Of a DNA stretch of 64,000 bases, positions 15,905 to 24,957 are shown in pieces. Every line of letters begins with the position of its first letter. The first letter of the stretch is position 1. The notes below the pieces were generated by a model that saw only the letters and a list, made by a program, of their open reading frames with translations, searched no databases and was not told the origin of the DNA. Where the stretch lies: positions 1 through 64,000 of the forward strand of contig CAYOSH010000013.1 of NCBI GenBank assembly GCA_964406575.1, in the 5' to 3' direction. The position numbers and the translations under genes were made by a program. The stretch comes from WTAW01 sp964406575. GTDB lineage: Bacteria; Acidobacteriota; Aminicenantia; Aminicenantales; Aminicenantaceae.

Positions 15905-18655
15905 TTAGAATTCGAAGTGTACTCCAAGCCTAAAAGTTCTTGGAGGGACAAGACCCCACACATATCCCCATGGGAATTCCTGCCCAGGATCAACATTATC
16001 CTCAATTGAGTCGACTGTGCTTGAATTTAATACATTGAACATGTCCATCAAAAGGCCAAGTCTAAAGCTCTCTCCAAATGTAAAGAACTTTTCCAGCCGA
16101 ATATTCAAGTTGCTTTGGGATGGATAGCGGAAAGAACCTTTTTCTTCTCCATAGAAACGCAGTCGTCCTGCAAAAAGTCCTACTGAATCAGGATCAATTT
16201 CTCTGGGAACTCTGATATTGTGATTGTACGTTTGCTGACTTGCGAAGCTGTAGTAAACACCTAAAGTGATTTTAAGTGGTAGAACAACAGAACCCGCAAG
16301 CTTCAAAATGTGCGGGTGGTCACGAGTAAGCGTCCCTTCAGCATTGTATGACCAGTTTGGATTCAAAAAGAGAGTGGATGCGCCCAGACTGGACGTTCTG
16401 CCGTCTTCATATTCTCCCCAAGAGTTATCATCAGATCCCCATGCTCTGCTGTAGGTATAGGCTGCATTGAACTGCCAATCGTTAGAGAATCTTTTGCGAA
16501 ACGTAAATTCTATTCCGGCATACTTTCGTGACGGAGTGAATGGGACAATATCTGCAAAAGCCTGACCATAATCCTTGCCTGCTTGGGGATTTGTGACATA
16601 TTTTACATTATCCCCGGGATTTATCCGTTCGAAAATGTTGTGTGTTCCAATACCGTAAGGATCTGTCCAGGTAATAGGATTCCACTGACCGGTGAGATTG
16701 ACACTGTCCATCAAGTTATGGTGTTCCCTGTAGATAGCGCTGACTCCGAGTAACATATCTCTTCCCAGCTGTCTCTCAATTCCCAAGACAAAATTGTTCA
16801 AGTATGGAAATTTCAAATCGGGATCTATCTGGTGTGTTTCTCGCACGTCGTCTCTAAAATCCAGCTCGTATTCTTCTCCATTCCAAAGATACTCCTCATA
16901 GGTCGACGTATATGTCCAGTGGCCGAACCACATTCCCATAACCCCATGGAAATATTTTCCGTAATGAAGTTTGAGCGCTGTGGTGTGGTCTCCTAAGAGA
17001 TCTATCGTGATACCCAACCGTGGAGCGATACCACTCTTAGGCTTGTATATGGTGCCTTCATCCGGCATAGAACCTCTCCAATTGTTCCATCTTAATCCCC
17101 AATTGACGGTGATTCTATCGGAGACTGACCATTGATCCTGCACAAAAAGTGAGGTCCTTTTGGTTGTGGGATCAATTAGGTAAGGTGAGTATACGACCAT
17201 AAGATAGGGATCACCATTATAATCGAAGTACGCTCGCCCTCCTGGATATCCTCGAAAGTTTCTCATGTAAGAATTCTCATATTCTCCACCGAACTTGAAA
17301 TCATGCGTTCCTACAAAGTCTTCCACATGATGCGAAATTGTAGCATTCAACTGAGTACGCCTTCGATTGACTTCCCAGATTTCCCAGAAGTTTCCGGACA
17401 AATAATCCAATACTTCGTCATAATGTAATGGAGTATCGTAATCGATATCCATATGCCCATCTTCTTTATAACCGCCGAACTTGGCTTCAAAGAATGTTTT
17501 GTCAGAAAGAATATGCATGTAGTTTGCGTTATAGAAATACTGCCATCCAATTTCACGACCTACGGCTTCAGGAGCTGTTTGAGGACCAGCTTCTATATTC
17601 TCGTTGGCGCGAGTGGTATAATCAAACGTACCAAAAAGCCTGTCATTAGAGCCGATCTGCCAGGTCACCTTTCCCATGACTCGGGGGCGATGACCATATT
17701 CTACCGGACCAGTGTATTCTTCGATGCTATCTTTATAACTTGAATATTTTCCGCTCACGTACCACCACAGTTTATCCTTGATGAAAGGGCCTCCCACATT
17801 GAGGTGGAAATCATACTCTGAACTCCACGATCTGTCACGAAGATAAAGGGCACCCTCTTCATCACGATATGCATCCCAATTTGTGCTGTGGAAGCCAGGC
17901 AACTGGAACCAGAAAGTCCCTAAACCTTGGATATCGTTTCCTCCACTCTTGGTAATGGTTGAAACCACAATTCCAGTGAATCCATCGTATTCGGCATTGG
18001 TTCCCTGTCCCATCATCTTTATCTCTTCGACCGAATCATAATCCAAGCCCACTTCGGGTTCACCTGCTTCCGGGCTGTTCGTCTTGACCCCATCGATCAA
18101 GAAGTTACTCGACAAGCTTTCTGAGGCACCGTAGGGAGTAGCATAGCGCTCTCCTACAGAACTGGGAGCGTACGTTATTTGTGTACGGATGCTTCGACTA
18201 GAGGGAAGATGCATTAGGAATTCTTTTTCCATAACTTCAGTGCTCAATTGCGAATCTTTGACATCGATAATTGGAGCTTCAGCGACAACCTCAATGGTTT
18301 CTTCGAGGGATCCTATATTGAGAACGAAAGTCACTGTCAAAGTCATCTGAGCAGATATTCGGAGATCAACTAGTTTTTGGGGTGTGAATCCTTCCAGTCT
18401 TGCTTCGGCTTCATATCTTCCAACAGGAAGAGATGGAAACCTGAATCGTCCAAATTGATTCGTGATTACACTCTGATTTCCTCCTATGAGCCCAGGTGAT
18501 GATATGGTGACTTCAACACCAGGAAGAGGTTCACCTTCCGGAGTCCTTACGTTTCCTTCAATCGATCCTGTTTCCAGGGACTGTGAGAACGTGAATGAAC
18601 ATAGAAAAACCACCAGAACGAGTGAGACTAAAGATATCTTTCCCAATCTCTTCAT
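15905..18655 (-). CDS. TonB-dependent receptor with N-terminal carboxypeptidase-regulatory-like domain
   Basis: This 916-residue outer-membrane receptor has a signal peptide (to about 25), a beta-sandwich domain (about 30-115; GSIEGNVRTPEGEPLPGVEVTISSPG), then the plug (about 120-240; STEVMEKEFLMHLPSSRSIRTQ and a short LIDGV element) and a 22-strand barrel ending in the aromatic C-terminal strand PPRTFRLGVHFEF. This architecture is typical of SusC-like/OmpA-related transporters for oligosaccharides or peptides. No SusD-type lipoprotein or TonB is adjacent, so the substrate is unknown. AAGGAGG precedes the ATG, and a strong terminator follows, making it monocistronic. Confidence 0.85.
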   Translation of the reverse strand: MKRLGKISLVSLVLVVFLCSFTFSQSLETGSIEGNVRTPEGEPLPGVEVTISSPGLIGGNQSVITNQFGRFRFPSLPVGRYEAEARLEGFTPQKLVDLRISAQMTLTVTFVLNIGSLEETIEVVAEAPIIDVKDSQLSTEVMEKEFLMHLPSSRSIRTQITYAPSSVGERYATPYGASESLSSNFLIDGVKTNSPEAGEPEVGLDYDSVEEIKMMGQGTNAEYDGFTGIVVSTITKSGGNDIQGLGTFWFQLPGFHSTNWDAYRDEEGALYLRDRSWSSEYDFHLNVGGPFIKDKLWWYVSGKYSSYKDSIEEYTGPVEYGHRPRVMGKVTWQIGSNDRLFGTFDYTTRANENIEAGPQTAPEAVGREIGWQYFYNANYMHILSDKTFFEAKFGGYKEDGHMDIDYDTPLHYDEVLDYLSGNFWEIWEVNRRRTQLNATISHHVEDFVGTHDFKFGGEYENSYMRNFRGYPGGRAYFDYNGDPYLMVVYSPYLIDPTTKRTSLFVQDQWSVSDRITVNWGLRWNNWRGSMPDEGTIYKPKSGIAPRLGITIDLLGDHTTALKLHYGKYFHGVMGMWFGHWTYTSTYEEYLWNGEEYELDFRDDVRETHQIDPDLKFPYLNNFVLGIERQLGRDMLLGVSAIYREHHNLMDSVNLTGQWNPITWTDPYGIGTHNIFERINPGDNVKYVTNPQAGKDYGQAFADIVPFTPSRKYAGIEFTFRKRFSNDWQFNAAYTYSRAWGSDDNSWGEYEDGRTSSLGASTLFLNPNWSYNAEGTLTRDHPHILKLAGSVVLPLKITLGVYYSFASQQTYNHNIRVPREIDPDSVGLFAGRLRFYGEEKGSFRYPSQSNLNIRLEKFFTFGESFRLGLLMDMFNVLNSSTVDSIEDNVDPGQEFPWGYVWGLVPPRTFRLGVHFEF

Positions 18656-19037
18656 TTTACCTCCTTAAATTTGATTTTTTTTGATTGGATTTATATGAAT
18701 CCATCTTTCCCCGAAACCACAATCTCTTAGCCTAACCATATTCGTTAATATTACTACCTAAATTAGTCAACTAAATTAATCTTAAATAAAACCATTCGTA
18801 AAGAAATTTAAAGTATACGAAAGAAAAAGTCAAGAATTTTCGAAGATAAGTTACAATTTTATTTATTGTAGGACTGTCGCTTTGCATAGCTCCCCATTTC
18901 TTGATTCAAATGCTAAAATTGGCTTATAGCAATAAATACGGTTTACAACTTATTTAAGTTCATCCAACTTGAAGTGTCAAAAAAATATCTTCACTGTGAC
19001 TTTGTTGTTTTTTCCTTTCATTAAACAAATAATATTG
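18656..19037. other. 382-base AT-rich intergenic region
   Basis: I see no gene, relic or RNA fold here. The sequence is AT-rich and should hold the promoter of the receptor gene and the 3' end of the TPR gene transcript. Confidence 0.5.
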
Positions 19038-19997
19038 CTATCCCAGACTCTCTAAAATTTTTTGGGCTATGGAAGCATTCGGATTCTCAGGATCGAGCTC
19101 CAGGAATTTCTGGAGCAATTCTTTGGCTTTTTCCGCATCGCCTTGGCCGATGGTAATGATCCCAAGATGGTAATATGCGTCCGCATAGTCTTCATCGAGT
19201 ACGAGTAGATTCTCAAACACGGTTTTGGCCTCTGAGCTTTGTCCGAGATTCATAAGCACCACACCATAGTTATAGAGAGTTGTGATATCCTGGTCGCCCA
19301 ATTCTACGGCTCTCTGATAAAACTCGTTAGCTTTTTCATAGTTTTGTTGTCTTGCATAGATCTTGCCCGATCTCGAATATGGAAGGATAAAATCAGGTTT
19401 AAGTTCTATCGTTTTCTGATAGTCGGCAAGGGCCTCCTCTATCTTTCCGTTATTCTCATGAGATAATCCTCGATAAAAATATAGGAGGGGATTTGACGGA
19501 TCTTCTGTAATCCCAGCTGAAAATTCCTGCACAGCCTCGTTCCATTTGGCCTCATTGAATAGCTTCATCGCTTTTTGTGCTGCCTTTGGAGCTTCAGCGA
19601 TTGGGTCTACTTCCAAGACTTGAAGTTCAAAATCACTTTGGATTGTATCGGCGAGCCTTGCGCGTACTGTTTTTGATGTTGGCAGAAAACCCTCCTTTTC
19701 CACAGTAAATTTATAATAGCCAGGTGTGAGCCCGCTTTTGTAGTAATAACCTTTTTTATCTGTCTCGAGCATGTATCTCACACTATCACTTTTGGCAAAA
19801 ACCATGATTATTTTAGCTTTGACTATCACTTCCCCAGTTCTAGCATCCTTGACATATCCCTTTATAGCACCGGTGACTCCACTTTGGGCACTCCAAAAAG
19901 CTCTGCTCGATGAATTGATGGCACTATATGAGAAAGCAAATGCACTGATAATAAGAACACATACAATCAAAAGAATAGAGTTATGAAATTTTTTCAT
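19038..19997 (-). CDS. Exported TPR-repeat protein with carboxypeptidase-regulatory-like domain
   Basis: The 319-residue product starts with a signal peptide or anchor (to about 28). Residues about 40-130 form a beta-sandwich (GAIKGYVKDARTGEVIVKAKIIM ... TPGYYKFTVEKEGFLP). Residues about 145-319 contain about five TPR units, for example PLLYFYRGLSHENNGKIEEALADYQKTIELKP. It probably scaffolds a complex in the periplasm. The start overlaps the 3' end of the GWxTD gene by 17 bases, and AAAGGAG lies 7 bases before the ATG. The two are therefore translated as a pair and probably act together. Confidence 0.75.
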   Translation of the reverse strand: MKKFHNSILLIVCVLIISAFAFSYSAINSSSRAFWSAQSGVTGAIKGYVKDARTGEVIVKAKIIMVFAKSDSVRYMLETDKKGYYYKSGLTPGYYKFTVEKEGFLPTSKTVRARLADTIQSDFELQVLEVDPIAEAPKAAQKAMKLFNEAKWNEAVQEFSAGITEDPSNPLLYFYRGLSHENNGKIEEALADYQKTIELKPDFILPYSRSGKIYARQQNYEKANEFYQRAVELGDQDITTLYNYGVVLMNLGQSSEAKTVFENLLVLDEDYADAYYHLGIITIGQGDAEKAKELLQKFLELDPENPNASIAQKILESLG

Positions 19998-21948
19998 CGC
20001 GTGGCTCCTTTATGTTTTTCTCTTTCTTGACTTCAGATTTATTCTCTACCTCTTTGGCCCTGTCAAAATAGATTTCTGCCTTTTCTCTTTCCCCCAGCGA
20101 TAGGTAAATAGCGCCAAGCACCTGATTGATGTTGACCGTGTCTCCGTAGTTTCTCAATTGTTCGAAGTATCCTGCGGCTTTTTCCAGTTGCTTGAGTTCC
20201 AGAAGGGAATTCCCCAAAAGGAAGAGAACAGAATAATCCTTAGTGATATCTTCTCTCTCAAGAAGATCCATAACTCTCTCATAATCCTTGTTCCTGTAAT
20301 ACGCTTTAGCAATGATGGGGATCGTGACGGAATTCCACAGGGATTCGGGCAGCTTATTATAGTATTCGAGCGATTTTTGGATATTGCCGCTGTTGAAGTA
20401 CTGTGTCGCGATTTCGAAATTGTATGCCGGACCAGAAGTGGGAGGGTCAGTCCATTCATAACCTTCGGGTTTTTCTGCGAGAAAAGGCAGGACCGCAACG
20501 ATTTTTCTGTAAACTTCTGTCCCTTTTGTTTCTATGCTCAAATAATAATTGCTCGAGCTCACGTCAGCAAGAGGCAAACTAAATAAGAAATATCTCCCTT
20601 GTTTCTCAACATCCTTGACAACGACAGATTCCTCTTCAGAATCCACACGTATAAGTCGAATATCTGGCTTGTCTTCAGAGAAGACGATCCCTTCTAATGA
20701 TTCCGTTTTATTGTAAACGGACCGAGGATCGACGGATATTTTATATTTATCGGTGCTGAACGGCATGAATCGATCAGAATGTATTTCGTCCAACCTGTAT
20801 CCCGCCAGCACAGGCACAGTTTTATCATCGATCTCCAGCTTCTCTTCGTGGGTCAAAAACTCTTCTGTCGAGGTGTTTGAAAACACGAGATTCACATTGA
20901 ATATGCCGCTAATTACAGGCACAAATCCAGAGAACATGATTTTCTTCTCATCGAGTGCTTGCTTCTCTATGTTGTCAAGCTTAAATTCAATATTCTTCTC
21001 CTGCTGGTATATAGTCCTTCCGTCAAGGTCCTCGATTCTCAGATTAAGATTGAACTTTGCGGAATGGAGGTTATCCGTGATTTTCCTGAGGCGGATAGCA
21101 TCGGGCATAATAGAGTAATTCAGAAATGTGTACCCTCTGTTCTTGCTCAAGGCAATTGAGGCATCCCCAGGCATTTCCTTGAAGGAATAAGTCACATCGA
21201 CGATTCCCTCGATGGATTGAAAGCCACGAAGATATGTGTCGGATACTTCCTTTTCTGGGAGTGTGTAGATCTGGGCAAATACATAACTCGAAGATGTGGC
21301 CGAGGCCGGCATATCTGGATGGCCTTCCCCTGGGATGATGGACAGTGTCGCGTCCGCAAGTTCGGCATAGATACCTTTCAACTGGTTATATGCACTTCTA
21401 GCTCTCTCATAGCCAGATCTATAACCAGGAGAAAGAATATCTAAGGCCGTATCCATTCCTGGATAAAACAGTCGAAATTCTCCAAAATTTTCTCGCCTGT
21501 AAAACAGAAGATTCATGACTGGCGGAAGTCCAGGTCTATTCTCCGAATAATAGGTCCAAACCTCAGAATCGACGACCTGCTCGCCTCCGGTGTAGCTGCT
21601 TCTATCGGTGGGCTCACCCAGAATCATGTATATTCTTCCTTGATCGCTGCGTGTGCTTTTAAAGTATTTCTTTACGTAGTTGAGCCGTTTGTAGTACTCC
21701 AGCTTGTACTCATTTTCGCGCGTTTCAGGATTTGGATTTCTAACTTTCCAGAACGAGTTAATAAACCTCATCCGGTCTTCTTCGGTTTTCAGATCCTCGA
21801 AAACAGTTTTTTCTGCTTTTGTGATAATGGGCTCTACCTCTCTGAGCCATTCCTTTGCAAAATCTTCCTGTTGGGCATGAATAGGCCTGTACAACAACAG
21901 GAAATAAAGGGAAAAAAGGACATGATAAGCGGTTTTCGATTTTATCAT
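19981..21948 (-). CDS. GWxTD domain-containing secreted protein with C-terminal TPRs
   Basis: The 655-residue product has a signal peptide, then the GWxTD-type domain at about 25-130 (AKEWLREVEPIITKAEKTVFE; FINSFWKVRNPNPETRENEY; DQGRIYMILGEPT). A middle region of beta-sandwich text covers about 200-480. TPR-like helices lie near 510-640 (AYNFEIATQYFNSGNIQKSLEYYNKLP). Proteins with this domain are common in Acidobacteria-like and Aminicenantes genomes, and their function is not known. It is preceded 20 bases upstream by the Lrp-type regulator gene and overlaps the TPR gene downstream. I see no strong Shine-Dalgarno site. Confidence 0.75.
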   Translation of the reverse strand: MIKSKTAYHVLFSLYFLLLYRPIHAQQEDFAKEWLREVEPIITKAEKTVFEDLKTEEDRMRFINSFWKVRNPNPETRENEYKLEYYKRLNYVKKYFKSTRSDQGRIYMILGEPTDRSSYTGGEQVVDSEVWTYYSENRPGLPPVMNLLFYRRENFGEFRLFYPGMDTALDILSPGYRSGYERARSAYNQLKGIYAELADATLSIIPGEGHPDMPASATSSSYVFAQIYTLPEKEVSDTYLRGFQSIEGIVDVTYSFKEMPGDASIALSKNRGYTFLNYSIMPDAIRLRKITDNLHSAKFNLNLRIEDLDGRTIYQQEKNIEFKLDNIEKQALDEKKIMFSGFVPVISGIFNVNLVFSNTSTEEFLTHEEKLEIDDKTVPVLAGYRLDEIHSDRFMPFSTDKYKISVDPRSVYNKTESLEGIVFSEDKPDIRLIRVDSEEESVVVKDVEKQGRYFLFSLPLADVSSSNYYLSIETKGTEVYRKIVAVLPFLAEKPEGYEWTDPPTSGPAYNFEIATQYFNSGNIQKSLEYYNKLPESLWNSVTIPIIAKAYYRNKDYERVMDLLEREDITKDYSVLFLLGNSLLELKQLEKAAGYFEQLRNYGDTVNINQVLGAIYLSLGEREKAEIYFDRAKEVENKSEVKKEKNIKEPRDEKIS

Positions 21949-21968
21949 CTGAGTACGGGGATCGAACC

Positions 21969-22421
21969 TTACAGTGCCTCGATAAACGCACGTTTTTCGT
22001 CTTTGATTACATTCAGGACAATGTGCGTTGTGACTCTTTCGATATGAGAGATATTGAGCTTGGTTTTTAAAAAATTATCGAGATCGCGCCTCCTTTTGAA
22101 GAAACACACAAGGATCGTATCCCATTCACCTGTGAGGTCATAGATCTCTCTTACCTCAGGATAATTTAAGATCTTATCATAAACACCGAAGAGTTTTCCT
22201 TGACTGATCCGCAGGGCAATGATAGCCGTGAGGGTGAACCCAAGAAGCTCCTCATCCACAGCCGGCACATAGCCCTGGAGCAACCCACTTTTTTCCATTT
22301 TTTTCACGTTGTTGTAGATGGCAGTCGTGGATGTTCCCACTTCTTTCGCTACCTCGCGAAAGCTTTTTCTTGCATTTTCATTCAAGGATTTTAAAATCTT
22401 TTTCTCCAACTCACTGATCAT
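21969..22421 (-). CDS. Lrp/AsnC-family transcriptional regulator
   Basis: The 150-residue product has an N-terminal winged helix-turn-helix (ISELEKKILKSLNENARKSFREVAKEVGTSTTAIYNNVKKMEKSGLLQGY) and a C-terminal RAM ligand-binding domain (GEWDTILVCFFKRRRDLDNFLKTKL). Such regulators sense amino acids. The ATG at 22421 has GGGGAGG five bases upstream, and I choose it over the longer frame. The divergent side (22.5-23.1 kb) is decayed DNA; the likely targets are the GWxTD/TPR genes that follow on the same strand. Confidence 0.88.
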   Translation of the reverse strand: MISELEKKILKSLNENARKSFREVAKEVGTSTTAIYNNVKKMEKSGLLQGYVPAVDEELLGFTLTAIIALRISQGKLFGVYDKILNYPEVREIYDLTGEWDTILVCFFKRRRDLDNFLKTKLNISHIERVTTHIVLNVIKDEKRAFIEAL

Positions 22422-22548
22422 ATCGACCTCCCCTGATAAATTTAACACATACTTTATAATCTGTATCGATTATCTGACCTTTTCACAACAAATTGACTCA
22501 AAATACCCTTACATAATATCAAACTTCAACTTAAAAGTGAACAGATTT

Positions 22549-22635
22549 TTAGTTAATTCTGTTCTTTGACCCACTACCGTGTGTGCCAACGATCAGTTCG
22601 TTTTCGCGGGAATAAATGACGATAACATAGAAAGA
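22549..22635 (-). pseudogene. Tail fragment of a sortilin/BNR-repeat protein
   Basis: On the minus strand the frame reads SRENELIVGTHGSG and then stops. It matches the HPRENELVVGTFGRG segment of the intact BNR protein at 11973-14774, and the family form is HPRDNDLIVGTHGR. No other part of such a gene is nearby. Confidence 0.5.
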
Positions 22636-22679
22636 GATTGCAGGCATGTTAAATTTAGCCGTGATCAGCTTTTCCGCCG

Positions 22680-22760
22680 TTATTTGATAAGGTACCACTT
22701 TGTTTGGCGGCCGCCGAGATACTCGATCCCTTTTTCAGTGAACGCCACAGTCGTCTTATT
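22680..22760 (-). pseudogene. C-terminal fragment of an M24-type aminopeptidase
   Basis: The minus-strand frame encodes TVAFTEKGIEYLGG ... KWYLIK and a stop. This matches the end of the intact M24 protein at 52315-53757 (VVFTERGCEYL ... EWHVIK). The metal-binding core is absent. It follows directly on the M28 relic. Confidence 0.55.
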
Positions 22761-23132
22761 TGTGCCATCTGCGGTTGTTCCTGATCTGGTTCGGCGACCT
22801 CGGAAGCATCTCGTCGCGCATGGCCGCGTTATAGGCAAAACTGGCGAGGATCACAGATGCCTGCATCAAATCCTCCTCTACCAGCCGGTCATACACATCC
22901 ATGTTCGTGTGAAAAGTGGTCGTAAAGAACTCCAGGTCATCTTGCACGAATTGAAAACCCGGCAACCCCACTCTGACGAATCCCATGCGATCTCCATGAC
23001 CTGAGAGCGGCTAAAACCTTCTTCACGGATCTTTGCGACCATCTTATAATCGACGGTGTCCTGGGATCCGGACAAAAAGCAACACAACACCCAAAAACAG
23101 ACTAAGGCCATATATTTTGTCTTTTTTCTCAT
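22756..23132 (-). pseudogene. M28-type peptidase with a large internal deletion and frameshift
   Basis: The 5' part encodes a signal peptide and VAKIREEGFSRSQVMEIA, matching VEKIREEGFQNSHIMED of the intact M28 enzyme at 45662-47206. In another frame the 3' part encodes GHGDRMGFVRVGLPGFQFVQ and then TTFHTNMDVYDRLVEEDLM and AAMRDEMLPR, matching the last about 75 residues of that enzyme. Some 400 codons with most zinc ligands are missing. The two parts meet at about TCAGGTCATGGAGA, which is readable as either end (SQVMEI or SGHGD), suggesting deletion between short direct repeats. No functional peptidase can result. Confidence 0.75.
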
Positions 23133-23347
23133 CGTTTCTCCTCCTGCATGTGTTTTTTATATTAGACCCATCAAGTGGATTTTGTCCACCTTTTTCCTCT
23201 AAAACTTTTCAAATTCGCATAGAATCAGAAAAAAACTTTAAATGTTTATTAGTTTTTTAATTATGCCTTGTTTATCTCGGAAAGATTGACTATTCTTAGA
23301 TAATCTTCAAAAAAAGAGTTTTGATCTCAGATGAGGAGGACACTTTG

Positions 23348-24715
23348 ATGGATAGAGACGCACAAGCAAAAAAAGACACAAGCGAAAAACTTCGATTCAA
23401 AAAGACTCAGATGAACCGTCGTCAATTCATAAAAATGGGGGCCGTGACGACAGCTTCTGGGACGTTATTTGGAAGGACAACATCGGATAGAGAACGCCAA
23501 AAACTTTTGAGGAATATCATTCGCTCCTCCGAATCCTTTTCAATGGGAGAATCCCCAGTTAAGATCACGGAGAAGTGCAAACGCATGCCCCAGAAGAACA
23601 CGATCTTTGCGAGACAACTCTGGGACCATGAGTTTATTCAGAGAATCGAATCATCAATCGATCTATCGGTCCACGATGAATTACGTAAAACCCAAGGCTG
23701 GACTCAACTGGATGAAGCTCTGAACGAGGCGGCCTGGGCTGTGGATCATAAGTTCGCAGCAGGAAGCGAAAACGGACAACCCCATTCTTTGGCCTATGAA
23801 TGGGATGAGCGGGTACGAAGACAAAAAGTCGCCTTCCGAGACCTGACAGATGCGAGCAGAAAGGTCAAGAAAGCAGCGCATTATCTTGGAGCCAGCCTCG
23901 TGGGCATCACAGATTACAATCCGCTCTGGACTTATTCCGAGTTGATCAAAGAAAAATTCGAAAACAACTCCGGACATGAGGGTCCACCAGAGTATGAGCT
24001 CTTCATTCCCGAATTTCCCTTTAAGCCGAAATCAGTCGTGGTCATTGCCGTCGAAATGGACTACCAGACGATTGCTCTTTCTCCCTCTGAACTCGAGGGA
24101 GCAGCCACAGGATTCGGTTACTCCCGTATGGCCTTTGTGGGTTATTCTGTGGCGACTTTTATTCGCGCCTTGGGTTACAGGGCCTTTGCTCACGGAAACG
24201 ATGTGTCTTTGAGCATCCCCTATGCTGTGGCGGCAGGATTGGGTGAACTGGGCCGGAACGGCATGCTTATAACTAGAGAATTTGGCCCTCGTGTGAGATT
24301 GGTCAAGATCTTCAGCGAACTCGAACTCAAACCCGATCCGCCAAAAGCATTTGGAGTCTGGAATTTTTGCAAAAATTGTAAGCGCTGTGCAGAAGCATGC
24401 CCTTCTCAAGCTGTCTCTTTTAGTGAACCGACACTTGAGGGAAAAACCATATCCAACAATCCAGGTGTCTTGAAATGGTATATCAATCCGGAAAAATGCA
24501 TCCAGTTTTGGAGAGAGAATGGATCAGACTGCGCCAATTGCATCACGGCTTGCCCCTACAACAAACTCTCCACATGGCCCCACCGGCTGTCAACTTCCAT
24601 TGCAGCGCTCCCTGTGGCACCTCTTCACAGCTTCCTGGCTCGGCTGGACAAACATGTCGGTTTTGGAAATGTCGACAATCAAAAAGGGAATACAGCGTTC
24701 TGGGATGAAGGGTAG
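23348..24715 (+). CDS. Reductive dehalogenase-like protein (RdhA family), Tat-exported
   Basis: The 455-residue product carries a twin-arginine signal (MNRRQFIKMG, about residues 22-31) and a corrinoid-binding dehalogenase domain. Two [4Fe-4S] motifs close the protein: C341-x2-C344-x2-C347-x3-C351-P, and C384-x10-C395-x2-C398-x3-C402-P. They are linked by NNPGVLKWYINPEKC, the arrangement typical of RdhA rather than of QueG. The AGLGELGRNG segment is also family text. GAGGAGG lies 8 bases before the ATG at 23348; an upstream TTG at 23321 is less likely. No rdhB-type membrane anchor, regulator or cobalamin gene is nearby. The substrate is unknown and dehalogenation is not proved. Confidence 0.85.
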   Translation: MDRDAQAKKDTSEKLRFKKTQMNRRQFIKMGAVTTASGTLFGRTTSDRERQKLLRNIIRSSESFSMGESPVKITEKCKRMPQKNTIFARQLWDHEFIQRIESSIDLSVHDELRKTQGWTQLDEALNEAAWAVDHKFAAGSENGQPHSLAYEWDERVRRQKVAFRDLTDASRKVKKAAHYLGASLVGITDYNPLWTYSELIKEKFENNSGHEGPPEYELFIPEFPFKPKSVVVIAVEMDYQTIALSPSELEGAATGFGYSRMAFVGYSVATFIRALGYRAFAHGNDVSLSIPYAVAAGLGELGRNGMLITREFGPRVRLVKIFSELELKPDPPKAFGVWNFCKNCKRCAEACPSQAVSFSEPTLEGKTISNNPGVLKWYINPEKCIQFWRENGSDCANCITACPYNKLSTWPHRLSTSIAALPVAPLHSFLARLDKHVGFGNVDNQKGNTAFWDEG

Positions 24716-24740
24716 AAGAGATTTTTATGAATATTTCAGA

Positions 24741-24887
24741 CTAGTAACCCGGAATTTGGTTAGGGAAATAATCCTCACATGATCCCTCTCGGTATATATC
24801 CAGTGTTGTGCAGTGCAATGCACCTCCCAGAGGGATCACTCGCTTTAAAGCATCCCACTCGTTCCAGGAATTCACGATCTTCGACAT
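24741..24887 (-). pseudogene. Amidinotransferase remnant: first 18 and last about 30 codons fused in frame
   Basis: An open 48-codon frame begins MSKIVNSWNEWDALKRVI, matching residues 1-18 of the amidinotransferase at 4597-5757 almost exactly, and continues directly into PLGGALHCTTLDIYREG and ends in NQIPGY, matching that enzyme's last 30 residues. Residues equivalent to 19-356 are missing, which is 338 codons, with the frame kept. In the intact gene both edges code Val-Ile (RVI and AVI), so recombination at a GTGATC-like short repeat would explain the junction. The catalytic Cys motif stays but Asp and His are gone. A Shine-Dalgarno-like GGAGAATG precedes the ATG. It contains an inverted repeat (TGATCCCTCT/AGAGGGATCA). 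Confidence 0.85.
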
Positions 24888-24957
24888 CGAAACATTCTCC
24901 CAAATATATTTGAATAACATAAATGCAAAGAAAGGCCACTTATCAAATCATCAATTT

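Noticed and set aside
23321..23347. TTG start for the dehalogenase-like gene
   Set aside because: The ATG at 23348 has GAGGAGG eight bases upstream; the TTG has no site.
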